Source: Nansenia antarctica (lineage: Eukaryota; Chordata; Actinopteri; Argentiniformes; Microstomatidae). From it: a stretch of DNA of 64,000 nt. A model generated the notes under the pieces. The model was not told the origin of the DNA and ran no database searches. It was given only the letters and a program-made list of their open reading frames with translations. How positions within the stretch are numbered: the stretch's first letter is position 1; every line of letters starts with the position of its first letter. Positions 1 to 12,300 of the stretch are shown here, in pieces. The position numbers and the translations under genes were made by a program. The stretch is from positions 1,144,501 through 1,208,500 of the forward strand of contig OZ022354.1 of the NCBI GenBank assembly GCA_963989245.1, written 5' to 3'.

Positions 1-325
1 TTCAACACCAGTGTCCAATGCACACAACTCCTCTGGACAGCCAAGCCATGCTGTGTCCCATGCCTGGGGTTTGGCCCAAAGAGCCATCCGCCAGTCCACC
101 TGCAAGGCACCGAGACCACCGAGGGGGGCTCTGAAGTTGATCCTGGTACCAGTGGTCCTGACAGTCTCTGCACGGCTGCTTAGCAACGTGGCATATTGCC
201 AGGCGTTTGAGAATAACAATGTTCCAGCAGAAATTCTGGTTAAAGAAAATGTGCCTGAGTTCAACTGGCAGGTGCTGTGGGAATTTGTCAAACCCCAGTT
301 CCTTGCCCTTCTCGGTGCTGTTGTG
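1..325 (+). CDS. abcb8: abcb8 first visible exon (partial)
   Basis: Open from position 2 in the frame that continues into exon 2. It codes a basic, low-complexity leader-like stretch, a hydrophobic segment LKLILVPVVLTVSARLL and then FNWQVLWEFVKPQFLALLGA, the start of the transmembrane domain. Donor gtaagc at 326, phase 0. Whether the exon begins at an acceptor near position 11 or off the edge cannot be decided. Confidence 0.8.
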
Positions 326-3300
326 GTAAGCAACATTAACTTGTCATTAGATAATCTGGCACTACCATAGATTAGTTTTTCTTATGATGACTGATGGGTA
401 GATGATTCACTTACTTAGACAAATGCATTTGTTGTTAAGTCGCTTTGGATAAAAGCGTCTGCTAAATGTCAAAAATGTTGATGTAATGTAAAAAAAATAA
501 TCACACATAATAATAAGTTGACCTTTTAGCACTCATGCAGCTGGCATGCCAATTCTGTCGGCGACCAGAATTCATGACATTGGCAGTATTTCGAGGACCT
601 TGTAAGGACTGAGGGTTGAATGAACCAATCATGTATTTGTGTTTACTGTTTAGCTTGCTTTTGGTGCTGCCATCTTGAACATCCAAATCCCCCTCATGTT
701 GGGAGAGTTGGTGAATATAGTTGCACGCTACATGAGAGAGCATACTGGAAATTACTTGAGGGAGATGAGGGGGCCTGCCGTGAAGCTGCTTGGGTTATAT
801 GGTCTCCAAGTAAGTTGTTGATTATTTTGTTCCAATTCAAACAAAAATCATGCAGAAAAAACAGTGAATGCAAGAAGTTTAACGTATATTGATCGAGCAA
901 TAATATCTTGGAAATATCAGAATACAGGAAATCATGAAGTTAGTCAAATGTTCCACCTATTTTCCACAGGGTCTGTTGACTAGTGGGTATATTATCCTGC
1001 TCTCAAGAGTAGGAGAGAGAGTGGCAGCGGATATGAGGAAGACTCTTTTCTCATCTTTACTCAGGTACACACATAGGCCCAGTTGCAGTTTCTTTCTCAC
1101 ACTCCAGAACAATGTATAACTGGTGTGAAAAAAACCTGTTACAATCCTAAGACTGAATACAGTAAAGAAATTAGGATACATGGATCTTAGGCCTTAAGAG
1201 GCAGACTAGCAGTCATGTGGCATCCTGGATAACATTTATTGTTATCCAGTTATTTATTTTGTTTTATGGCTCATCTATTAATATATAACGATTGCATTTT
1301 TGTTTCAGGCAAGATGTAGCCTTCTTTGATGCGAATAAGACCGGCCATCTTGTGAACCGTCTGACTGCTGATATTCAGGAGTTTAAGTCTTCCTTTAAAC
1401 TGGTCATCTCTCAGGTATGGCTAAATAGCATTTGGATGATAATGGTATCATCCAATGCCTGTTTGCTGTTTGTTCATTTAAAGACAGCTCTCAGATGGCA
1501 CTGAGGCAATATACAGTGCCTTCACAAAGTATTCAGACTAGGGATGGATCAGAATGTTTTAGCCTAAACTGACCCGAGTAGCTATTACCAAAGACCTTAG
1601 GCTGATCACAAAAAAGGCCACTCTAAAATGTGCAGTTTTATCACACAGCACATTGCCACAGATGTCAGCCTAAGGCACATCTGTGCAATAGTCATGCGGT
1701 CTATGCATCTGGATATGCCACACCTGTCAGACGGATGGATTATTTCGGCAAAGGACAAGTGCTCAGATTTCAAAAAAATTGTGAACACAATTTGAGAGAA
1801 ATAGGCCTTTTGTGTACATTGAAAAAAGTCTTAGGTCTTTGATTTCAACTCGTGAAAAATTGGAGGAAAAACGAAAGTGTTGCGTTTATATTTTCGTTCA
1901 GTGTAAGCATTCAAACCCTTTGCTATGACACTCTTAAAATGAGCTAAAATGCAAAAATGTCATCAACAAATCACTCAATAAATTGAATTGAGTCCATCTA
2001 AATGCAAGGATAATAGTTGATGTAATATTGGAATTAATATCTTAATTGTTCTTAATCTATTGTTTTTATAGGGTCTCTGATTTACATAGGAATCAGTGGC
2101 GGCTGGCCAATAGAGGGCGCTAGGGCGCCGCCCCCACCTTCACTTCCTAGTTGCGACTTGTAAAAGTATTTTTTAAATAAACATTGTTTATTCACAAAAT
2201 GCGGCTGATATTCTGTCGGCGCCTATCAGCATTCATTAAAAATCCTCCAATACAATAAACATTTTATCTGTGTGTGTGTAAAATTCACTGTGAAAATACA
2301 TAGGGGAGGAGTCGGTGCGCCGGCCGAATGCAAGTCTATGGCACTGTAAATACTTTTGGCTTACACGTGAGCTGTAGCAGCGCTCCAATTGGCTGTCTCC
2401 TATTTCTCGGTCGGGGCGCAAGAAGCGCCCTGAGCATGCGCAGATTATAGGCTTACCTAGGCTGTAGCCTAGGGCCACTACCACTAGGGGTAGTAAAAAT
2501 AAAAAAATGGCCTGAATATCCCTGAATATCCGGTTGTTAAGTCTGACGTCAAACGTGACGTTTTGCAATTTCCGGGTCTAAACCAGAAATTCTCTGCACC
2601 AGAATACCAGTGTACTAAAGCGGTAGAATGACAGTTTAATCGTTTTTTAGACTCGGATCTATTCATACAACAAGGGACACAGCACTTTCCCGTTTTCTCC
2701 ATATTGTCAGCGTATTTGAGCCTCGGAAAAGCGCTATATCGGCCAAGGCAGAGCACAGAGAGAAGATTGAGGAATGCCTCCTGAGCAACGACTCCAGGCG
2801 GATGTGGCAGGGGGTTCAGCAGATGACAAACTTCAGAGCCAACAGGCTCACAGCCGCAGAGGACGACCCCCTGCTGGCGGGAAAGCTGAACACCTTCTAC
2901 GCCCGGTTCGACGAGGGGCGAACGGAGGTAACCGCAACACAAACACCACTCTCTCCAGCTCTCAGCAGCCTCACCCTCACAGAGCATGAGGTGAGACGCG
3001 TACTGAAGGCGGTGGACCCCAGGAAAGCCTCGGGGCCGGATGGCGTCCTGGGACGGGTGCTGAGAGACTGCGCCGACCAGCTGGCCGGGGTTTTCACCAA
3101 CATCTTTAACCAGTCCCTGTCCCAGGCCACCGTCCCACCCTGCCTGAAAACCTCAACTATCATCCCAGTCCCGAAGAAAAGCACGGTGAGCTGCCTAAAC
3201 GACTACCGCCCGGTGGCACTCACACCAATCATCATGAAGTGCTTCGAGAAACTAGTCCGGGCCCACATACTCACACGCCTCCCGCCCAACCTGGATCCAT

Positions 3301-6300
3301 ACCAGTTCGCCTACAGAGCCCACAGGTCCACAGAGGACGCCATAGCGACGACTCTCCACGCCACTCTATCCCACCTGGAGAGGGGAAACAGCTACGCGAG
3401 ACTGCTCTTCGTGGACTTCAGCTCCGCCTTCAACACCATCCTTCCAGACAGGCTAGTGACCAAACTACTAGACCTGGGTCTATCACACTCTATATGTGCG
3501 TGGATCAAGGACTTCCTGACCGACCGCCCCCAGAGGGTGCGGGTGGGCCCCCACACCTCCACAGCCCTCAGCCTCAACACTGGGTCCCCCCAGGGCTGCG
3601 TGCTAAGCCCCATCCTCTACAACCTCTACACCCACGACTTCACCCCCGTCCACCCCAGCAACTCCATCGTAAAGTTTGCAGACGACACCACCGTGGTGGG
3701 ATGTATCTCGGGGGGGGACGAGGCGGCGTACAGGGATGAGGTAGAGCAACTGAGCAAGCTGTGCAAGGTTAACAACCTGCTGCTAAACAAGTCAAAGACC
3801 CAGGAATTCATCGTAGACTTCAGGAGGAAAAAGTCCGAGATCCAGCCCCTGCTCATCGACGGAGAGAGCGTGGAGAGAGTCTCAACCCTCCGATTCCTGG
3901 GACATCACATGCGGGATGACCTGGCCTGGAAGGACAACACAAAAGGCACCATCAAGAGGGCACAACAGCGGCTATACACCCTGAGATGCCTCAGGAAAGA
4001 ACACAACAAGCAGGAGATACTGGTGGCCTTCTACCGTGGCGCAGTGGAGAGCATCCTCACCTACGGCATCTGCAACTGGTTCTACAGCTGCACAACAGCG
4101 GAGAGAAACGCGCTACAGAGAGTCGTGAGAACAGCACAGAAGATCACCGGCGCCCCCCTCCCCTCTCTGGAAGAGCTGTACAACACACGCTGTCTCAGGA
4201 AGGCCTCCAAGATCTCCAGGGACCCGACCCACCTGGGGCACGTACACTTTATCAGGCTGCCCTCGAAAAGGAGGTACAGGACCCCGGCCGCTAAGACAAA
4301 CAGACTGAAGAACTGCTTCTACCACAGGGCCGTCAAGGCCCTAAACACAGCAAAGGCCTAAGTTCTGGGCCCAGGACAGTCTGGACGGATTGTATGGCAG
4401 CTAGTGCTGAGGCACAAACATGTACATTTCAAGCCTGCAAACTGTGACACTTTAAATAACGTGAAAAAATACTTTTGTGCAATATGACAACCCTAGTTGA
4501 CTATCTGTGCAGTATAGTACAGTGGATTGTGTACATAGCCTTTATTTATGTAAACCAGCTCCTTACCTTCTTGTGATTTTATTCTTTTTCTAAAAGTGTT
4601 TTTTTTTTCCCTTTCCTAACACCAGGGGAGCCACCCCTCCTAAATTTCGTTGTTTGGTACCTGTACTGTAGCAATGACAATAAAGTCCATTCATTCATTC
4701 ATTCATTCATTCATATATAAATATAATTAATTATTATTATTACTGAGGTATTTCGAAGAGTGCGCCTCAGCCAACGTTGGACCCGGAAACACGTCGCGAC
4801 TTAACAACCGATATTCGGACAGACAACAAGGAGAGGAGAGACACAGACAACAAGGAGAGGAGAGACACAGACAACAAGGAGAGGAGAGACACAGACAACA
4901 AGGAGAGGAGAGAGACAGACAACAAGGAGAGGAGAGAGACAGACAACAAGGAGAGCAATAGAGACAGAACTGAGGTGAGGTGAGCAACAGAGATAGTTCA
5001 GGATGATAACAAACAGTTCAGTATGACAGAGACAACTAATAGAAAGACAACTGTATGATTATAGAGTTTACATGTTCAAGGAAATATTGTATCATGCCTT
5101 TCTCCATTTGAATAAATAATGCCTAGTTGAATGGCTAAACAAGACAACTGTCTGTACAGTACTATATATATTCTCATGCTAAAATCGACTGTAAATCCAG
5201 ATTTTAAAGTTGATATTCTTCCCCGTGGAGCATGCCCCCATAACCTGTGCCCCACCCAAAATGTTTAGCACCAGCCGCCACTGGAATCAATTACACACTG
5301 TGTGGATCAGGTTGTCATTACAAACTGAGCAAATGGAGAGGAACAAAACTGCGACCCTGAGGCCTGGGGAGACTTACAAAAATCTACAAAGTTGAATGGT
5401 GGAGAGGAAAAAGCACAGTCGATGGTCGAACATCATCTCAGTCACTCACACAAAATTAGTTTATAACCATGTGGCCAAAAATAAACCCTTAATGGAAAAT
5501 AATCTCTCATATCCATAATTGTGTTTTCAAATTCAAGTAATAATGCAAAGAAAGTGGCTGGAAATGTGCCTATTTAGTTTTACTACAAAACATTACGTTT
5601 AGTGCAAATCCAGCACATGCAATGCAGTTTCCGCACCATCTCTGGTGTGAAGAACAGTGGAGCTGCATCAGGTTATGGGATGTTTGTCTCTGCCAGGGTC
5701 TGGGGAGTTTGTCAGGATCAAGAGAACATGTGCTGAGTTGGTAGTATATATCCTGGTCTACACAGTGTGTCATTGATTCCTATGCAAATCAGAGACCCTA
5801 TAAAAACAAAGATATTAATTCCAAAATGACATGAACTAGTATCCTTGCATTAAGATGGACTCAATTCAACTGATTGAGTGATTTGTTGATGACATCTTTC
5901 TATTAGCTAATTTTAAGAGTGTCATAAGCGAATACTTATGTACATGAGGTATTACTGTATTTAAATGTTAATACATTTACTGACATGTGGGTGTTTCCCC
6001 TTTGTCTTCATGGGGTATTCTTCAAATTATTTTAATTTAATCCATTTTAAATGTAATCTTAATCTTTAAACACAGCAAAATGTAGAAAAAGTGAAGGGGT
6101 CTGAATACTTTCTGAAGGCACTGTATACAGCTCTGGAAAAAATTAAGAGACCACAATGTTTGTTAAACCAGCATCTCTACATGTATGGCAGCCATTCCAT
6201 TAAAGTGTCTCTTGAATTCCAACACAGGCACACCTCATTCTACTTAGTGAGGTACTGATTAGGTATAAATATGAAAACCACTGCTGTGGCCATCACTATC

Positions 6301-9300
6301 CTCTTGCAATACAGTTGGGTGCAAAAATGTGGGCACCCCTAGTCAAAATGCCTTTTACAATTAATATCTAAGTGAAAAGAAGCCAACCTAACCTCTAAAT
6401 GGTACTAAGTTAAATACGACACATTTCATCACATTTTAAAGCAAGCCGTGTTCGCCCTCTGCTGGTCTGCAGCTTTGTTGTCCCCAATGTCTGCTGCTTG
6501 ACCTTCACTGACGCTCTCTGTGTCCCTCTGTCAGTAAAGACCTGACGCTCTCTGTATCCCTCTGTCAGTAAAGACCTGACGCTCTCTGTGTCCCTCTGTC
6601 AGTAAAGACCTGACGCTCTCTGTGTCCCTCTGTCAGTAAAGACCTGACGCTCTCTGTGTCCCTCTGTCAGTAAAGACCTGACGCTCTCTGTGTCCCTCTG
6701 TCAGTAAAGACCTGACGCTCTCTGTATCCCTCTGTCAGTGAAGACCTGACGCTCTCTGTGTCCCTCTGTCAGTAACGCTCTCTGTATCCCTCTGTCAGTA
6801 AAGACCTGACGCTCTCTGTGTCCCTCTGTCAGTAAAGACCTGACGCTCTCTGTGTCCCTCTGTCAGTAAAGACCTGACGCTCTCTGTGTCCCTCTGTCAG
6901 TAAAGACCTGACGCTCTCTGTGTCCCTCTGTCAGTAAAGACCTGACGCTCTCTGTGTCCCTCTGTCAGTAAAGACCTGACGCTCTCTGTGTCCCTCTGTC
7001 AGTAAAGCCAGAATTGAACCCTTCTTTTCCTCACTCAAAACTTATTTTCAACTCTTTTGGCATGGTCAATAGTTATTTTTGTATTCCAATGACTTTTGAG
7101 GTATTATGAGTATTACTGTTTTTGCCATCCAGGTGGTCCTATCGCAAGAGGAGAGTGATGACCACAGCAGTGTCTTTTGTTAAATAAGATTCTCTGCAGG
7201 TAATCACCTAGTCAGTACCTCACTAAGTAGAATGAGGTGTGCCTGTGTTGGAATTCAACAGACACTGAAATGGAATGGCTGCCATACATGTAGAGATGCT
7301 GGTTTAAGACAAATTTGAAGTGGTCTCTTATTATTTTTTTCTAGAGCTGGAGGACCATCTACTGTATTGCAACATCTATTGCTGAAACTGTTTGGGTAAT
7401 GGAAATCTTGTTTCACTTATTTTGTCCTCTTTATATATCTACAGGGTTTGCGGAGTGTCACACAGACAGTTGGGTGTTTTGTGTCCCTCTATTTCATTTC
7501 CCCTAAACTCACTGGTATGATGGTGGTGGTCCTGCCCTGTCTGGTAGGAGCAGGAGCTCTGATTGGTTCATTCCTTCGCAAGCTTTCCCGTTTGGCTCAG
7601 GAGCAGGTGCAGTGCAAACTAGTCATATCACCTGGGTCCAGTTGTTCAAAACGTTTAATCTGGATCAGAATGATCCCGATTATTTTTCTCCGATCCAGGA
7701 TCAGATCTGTCTGGTTAACTTTGAGTCGTATAAGGGAAATCAGCCAGCTCCATCTGACCCTGGATCAGACAAAAGAATCAGGAGGATCATTTTGATCCAG
7801 ATTAAACATTTGAACAACTGGGCCCAGGTGTTGGTGCTGTCTGTTGAGCATTGATAGTTGATATGTCTCTCTTGACTGAATCACATTTCTGGGTTTGTGG
7901 GCGTGTTAGGTGTCGAAAGCAACGGGGGTGGCTGATGAGGCTCTCGGCAATGTGCGGACAGTTAAAGCCTTTGCTATGGAGGAGCGGGAGCTGCGGTAAG
8001 TGATCCAAGTAAGATCAGACGTTATGTTGCCAATCCGACGATACCGCCACGTATTTTCATTCAAAGCATTTTGTTTGTGTTTCAGATTATATGCCCTTGA
8101 GGTGGATAAGTCTTGTGAATTGAACGAGTCTTTAGGCTCAGGGATCGCTGTTTTCCAAGGCCTGTCAAATGTCGTCCTGAACTGTGAGTTCATATCTTCT
8201 TTTAACACTAGCCATGAGGGGTCATTTGACCCCTGAGAGTAAAGAAAAATGTTATCTTTGCACTCAATCAAATTTCAGGACCCTCCTTTCATGACTTTTA
8301 CTAGATATGTGTGTTCTACCTCCCAGTATCCTTACATTTTCAAAATCACTTCAGGATAAGCTAGTATAAAGCTATTTTGCAGTTTTTCTGTGTAGGAAGC
8401 GGCCAACTAGTGGTCGTTGTGTGTAGCAGCATGAGCATTGTAAAGAGGGGGTTTTTGTATTCGTACAGGCATTGTTTTAGGCACCATTTTTGCTGGTGGG
8501 TCGTTGATGGCGGGTGATGAGATGTCTCCAGGTGACCTCATGTCTTTCCTGGTGGCTTCGCAGACTGTTCAGAGGTAAGAAAGACAAAGAAAGGGATCTG
8601 TCGTTATTAGGGGTGGGAATCGAGAACCAGTTCCAGTTGAGAACTGGTTCCAGATTGTTCGATGCATCGGAACCGTAAGCCTCTGAGGTTATCGGTTCCT
8701 CTCATCGATGCTGGCGTTGACAGTTGCGCATTGCAAAAACGCGTGCGTCACGATGACGTCAAGCTCTGAAACTTGCAACAAGGAGTCATGGCGGAGTCTT
8801 GGAAGAAACGGTCCAAAGCGTGGCTTAATTTTACTAAGATGCTAGGTACTTGTAACATCTGTAAAATTATCATTCAAAGTAAAGCCCAATTTATACTTCT
8901 GCGTAAAATCTACGCCGTAGCCTACGCCGTACCTTTTCGCGCACCTCTCAGAAAATGTAACTACGCGGCACACCTACGCAGACCGTAAGAACTGTGATTG
9001 GTCCGCTTGTTATCGTCACATGATTCTGACTTCTTTCTTCCGCTTCTCATCCGCTGCTAGTGATCGTCGTTTGGTTCAATGGTCGTACACACCATCTCCG
9101 ATGTCTTCTTCTTCTATTGCGTATCATATGTTTGAGTATGATCCTCTGTTGTTCAGCATTATAAGCTCCAACTCCATTATGGCCCGCTCCATTTCAGTCG
9201 CCATTGTCACACAGATAGCGATAGCAGAGGGAAGGAAACTCTAGTACCTACCCTAACCGGAAGAAGCACATCTGAGAGGGTGTTCTGACTGTTCTCCACA

Positions 9301-12300
9301 GCTGGAGACACCACCACGAGTTTTGTAATTTTTTTCACAGTTATATTCTTTTTAGAAAAGGACCATTTAATTATTATTTTATTATTTTATTTATTTTTTA
9401 ATTATGTTCAAATGTTATGTTCAGATATTATACACTGTGAGTCTCTGAGACTCAAGATAATAAAACAGCTGCGTTGACGCTGTGTAGGCCTACTTTTTTT
9501 CCCACAATGAAAATGTATCAGGAATCGATAAGGCAATCGATAAAGAATCCAACTGATAAGCAGAATCGATAATGGAATCGGTATCAATCCCCATCCCTAA
9601 TTGTTAGTAAAAGGTCTTTCGTTGTAACATGCCAGATGCCAAATTAGTAGTTTCAGTTGAATAGTTCCATTGAATAACTTGCTCTCTCCCCAGGTCTTTG
9701 GCCAGCATCTCTATCCTCTTTGGCCAAGTGAGTGAAGGCAACATTGAATTTGAGAACGCAGATGTAGGCTATACAGTAGTAACGTTAGTCTGTGTTTAGT
9801 CTGCACAAGGAAAACTAGATGAAAATGTTTCTTGTTGAGACTTTGTAAAGAGTGGAACCTATTGTCTTTTTTACAGATGGTTAGGGGCATGAGCTCTGGG
9901 GCCCGTGTGTTTGAGTACCTGGCCTTGGAGCCCACTATCCCCCTGACAGGGGGAGGCCGCATCCCCTACCATTCCCTGCTAGGACGGGTGGACTTCATGA
10001 ACATTTCCTTCAGGTAAGAAGCCACGCTCGGAGTAGACATCTTACTCCCGCAGATAAGACCACTTAAACAAATAATGTTACCGTACAAGCAGAGGTTGCC
10101 ATTTTCCTTTATTTTATTTTATTTTTTTATTTTTACTTTTTGCAGTTACCCAACCAGACCTGGCCACCAAATCTTGAAGCATTTCACCCTCACGCTGCCC
10201 TCTTGCAAGACTGTCGCTATCGTTGGGGAGTCGGGAGGAGGTAACGATCCAACCGTTTCCATGGATACCCTACACACACTCAATTATCCTGCTTAATTCA
10301 CACTGCCAAAAGCAAAACGCTTGTAATTATATTTTGGATTTATTTGCCTAACAAGTATAATTATGGGGACGTATACTTAATACTTAATATAATAATCATG
10401 AAATGCATCATCAGTCTTGAGTTTATGTGTTTAATTATTCCTCTCTTCATGTGTTTAATTATTCCTCTCTCAGGAAAGTCCACAGTGGCATCTCTGCTGG
10501 AGCGTTTCTATGACCCCAGCGCTGGTGTCGTCATGCTGGACGGGCTGGACATCCGGACACTCGACCCCTCCTGGCTCAGAGGGCAAGTCATTGGATTTAT
10601 CAATCAGGTAATTTTCTCCAACGTAGATTTTTGTTTTTACTTGCGATGTGACTTGACCGTGGAAAGTCAGCTGACTTCAGAGGTGTTTCAGATTCATTCC
10701 AGCGAGACGTTCCACTCCTTTTGCGTCTCCGTAGACATTGCCAGCACGTTAGTGCAATGTAAAACGTTGATTTTATCATTTTATAATTTGTTTACATTTT
10801 ATGAATTACATTTTATTTGTTGGCTGTTTACTTGCTGTGTTATGCAATATACTACCAAATGTACTGTGAAGCACTTTGTGACTGCTGTCTTGATAAGTGC
10901 TATACAAATAAATAAAGTAAAATAAAGTAAGTAAAGTAATAGCCGAGTGATAAAAAGATAGTGAGTAACTTGCTTCACACTAGCTATCTCCGACAGTAGT
11001 CGCCCGGCTAGTTCACGGCTACCTTGTGTCGCTGAGTCTACCTTTAAGTTCTGACTTTGTATGGGACAGTTTACTTTTGTATGATTTTGCTACAATGATT
11101 CCTATGATACTCTTCCTATTCCTGCCCCTGCCTGCAGGAGCCTGTGCTGTTTGGCTCCTCTGTGATGGAGAATATTCGCTTTGGGAAGCCCGAGGCCACT
11201 GATGCTGAGGTCCTCAACGCTGCCAAGCAGGCCAACGCCCACGGCTTCATCACAGGTTTCCCAGATGGGTACAGCACTGTAGTCGGTACGTGCTGTTATG
11301 CAAGCTTATGGTGAAAGTTGATATTTGATGTTAGGAACTGTTTGGTGCAGTTTTCCCGGACACATGCAGTGCCCTGCGTAAGTAATGGGACAGTGAAGCA
11401 TTCTTTCTTCTTTTAGTTCCGTACTTTGAACGGTTTGGATTTGAAACCGAACAATTACTATGAGGATAGACATTCTCAGCTTTTATTTATTTCAGGGCAC
11501 CAAAAGTAATGGAAAAACGGACTTGACAGGTGTTAGAGTAGTAGAGTAGTAGAGTAGTAGGGTAGTAGAGTAGTAGGGTAGTAGAGTAGTAGAGTAGTAG
11601 AGTACTTGACAGGTGTTTAGTCCAGTTGTGTTCCATCACATCATTTGTAAGAGAGCTGTCAATGTCTAGTATTGATTCTAATCTTTGTGTTTGCCTTTGG
11701 AGGCTGCTATTGGTGTCTGTCAACATGAGGACCAAAGAGGTGAATGAAATGAATCCATTATCAGGCTGGAAAGTTAGAAAGAAACTATTAGAAACTAGAA
11801 AGAAACCAAAATCAAGAGTTTGGAAGATCATTAAAAAGAAGATAAAGCACAGGGGAGCTCAACAATCGCAAACGGGCGGGTAGGCCAAGGATGACTTCTA
11901 CAGGGTAGGCCAAGGATGACTTCTACAGGGTAGGCCAAGGATGACTTCTACAGGGTAGGCCAAGGATGACTTCTACAGGGGATGACCCAACATGTACCAG
12001 AATGATTGCAAGTGGGAAGTCTGGAGAAAAAAGGATCTGCCCAATATTTACATGCATACTATGTGTCTGTGAAACAGTGTTATGGTTTTGGCATGTATAG
12101 CTGCCACTAGAATTGACTAGCTGGTCTTAATTGATGATGTTACTGCTGATGGCAGTGAAGTGTACAGAAACGTCATGTCTGCTCGAGTACAAGCAAATGC
12201 CTCCAAATTTATTGAATAGTGCTTCATCGTACAGTAAGACAATGACCCCAAACATACTGCCATAGAGTAAGTAAGTAAGTAAAGCTTTATTTATATAGCA

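Larger units (their letters stand above)
2094..5283. mobile_element. hAT-like element holding an L2 copy
   Basis: Ends CAGTGGCGGCTGG and CCAGCCGCCACTG are perfect inverted repeats. Flanks AGGAATCA and TGGAATCA fit an 8-bp target duplication with one mismatch if the element is taken from GTGGCGG to CCGCCAC. It sits inside the Tc1-like element and contains a LINE and a 24-bp minisatellite. No transposase seen; probably non-autonomous. Confidence 0.7.
1514..6123. mobile_element. Tc1-like foldback element split by a hAT element
   Basis: Flanked by TA at 1512-1513 and 6124-6125. Inverted ends: cagtgccttcacaaagtatt on the left, and its complement ending ggcactg on the right. About 200 bp of inner arm (near 1,940-2,093 and 5,772-5,900) are also inverted copies of each other. 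No transposase frame survives. It fills most of abcb8 intron 4. Confidence 0.75.

Noticed and set aside
620..892. 90-aa frame overlapping abcb8 exon 2
   Set aside because: It is in another frame from the true exon and ignores the splice sites.
4727..4987. Open frames on both strands across the 24-bp repeat
   Set aside because: They only translate the repeat unit, in several frames at once. The same reasoning removes the repeat-coded frames at 19,520-19,798 and 20,332-20,764.
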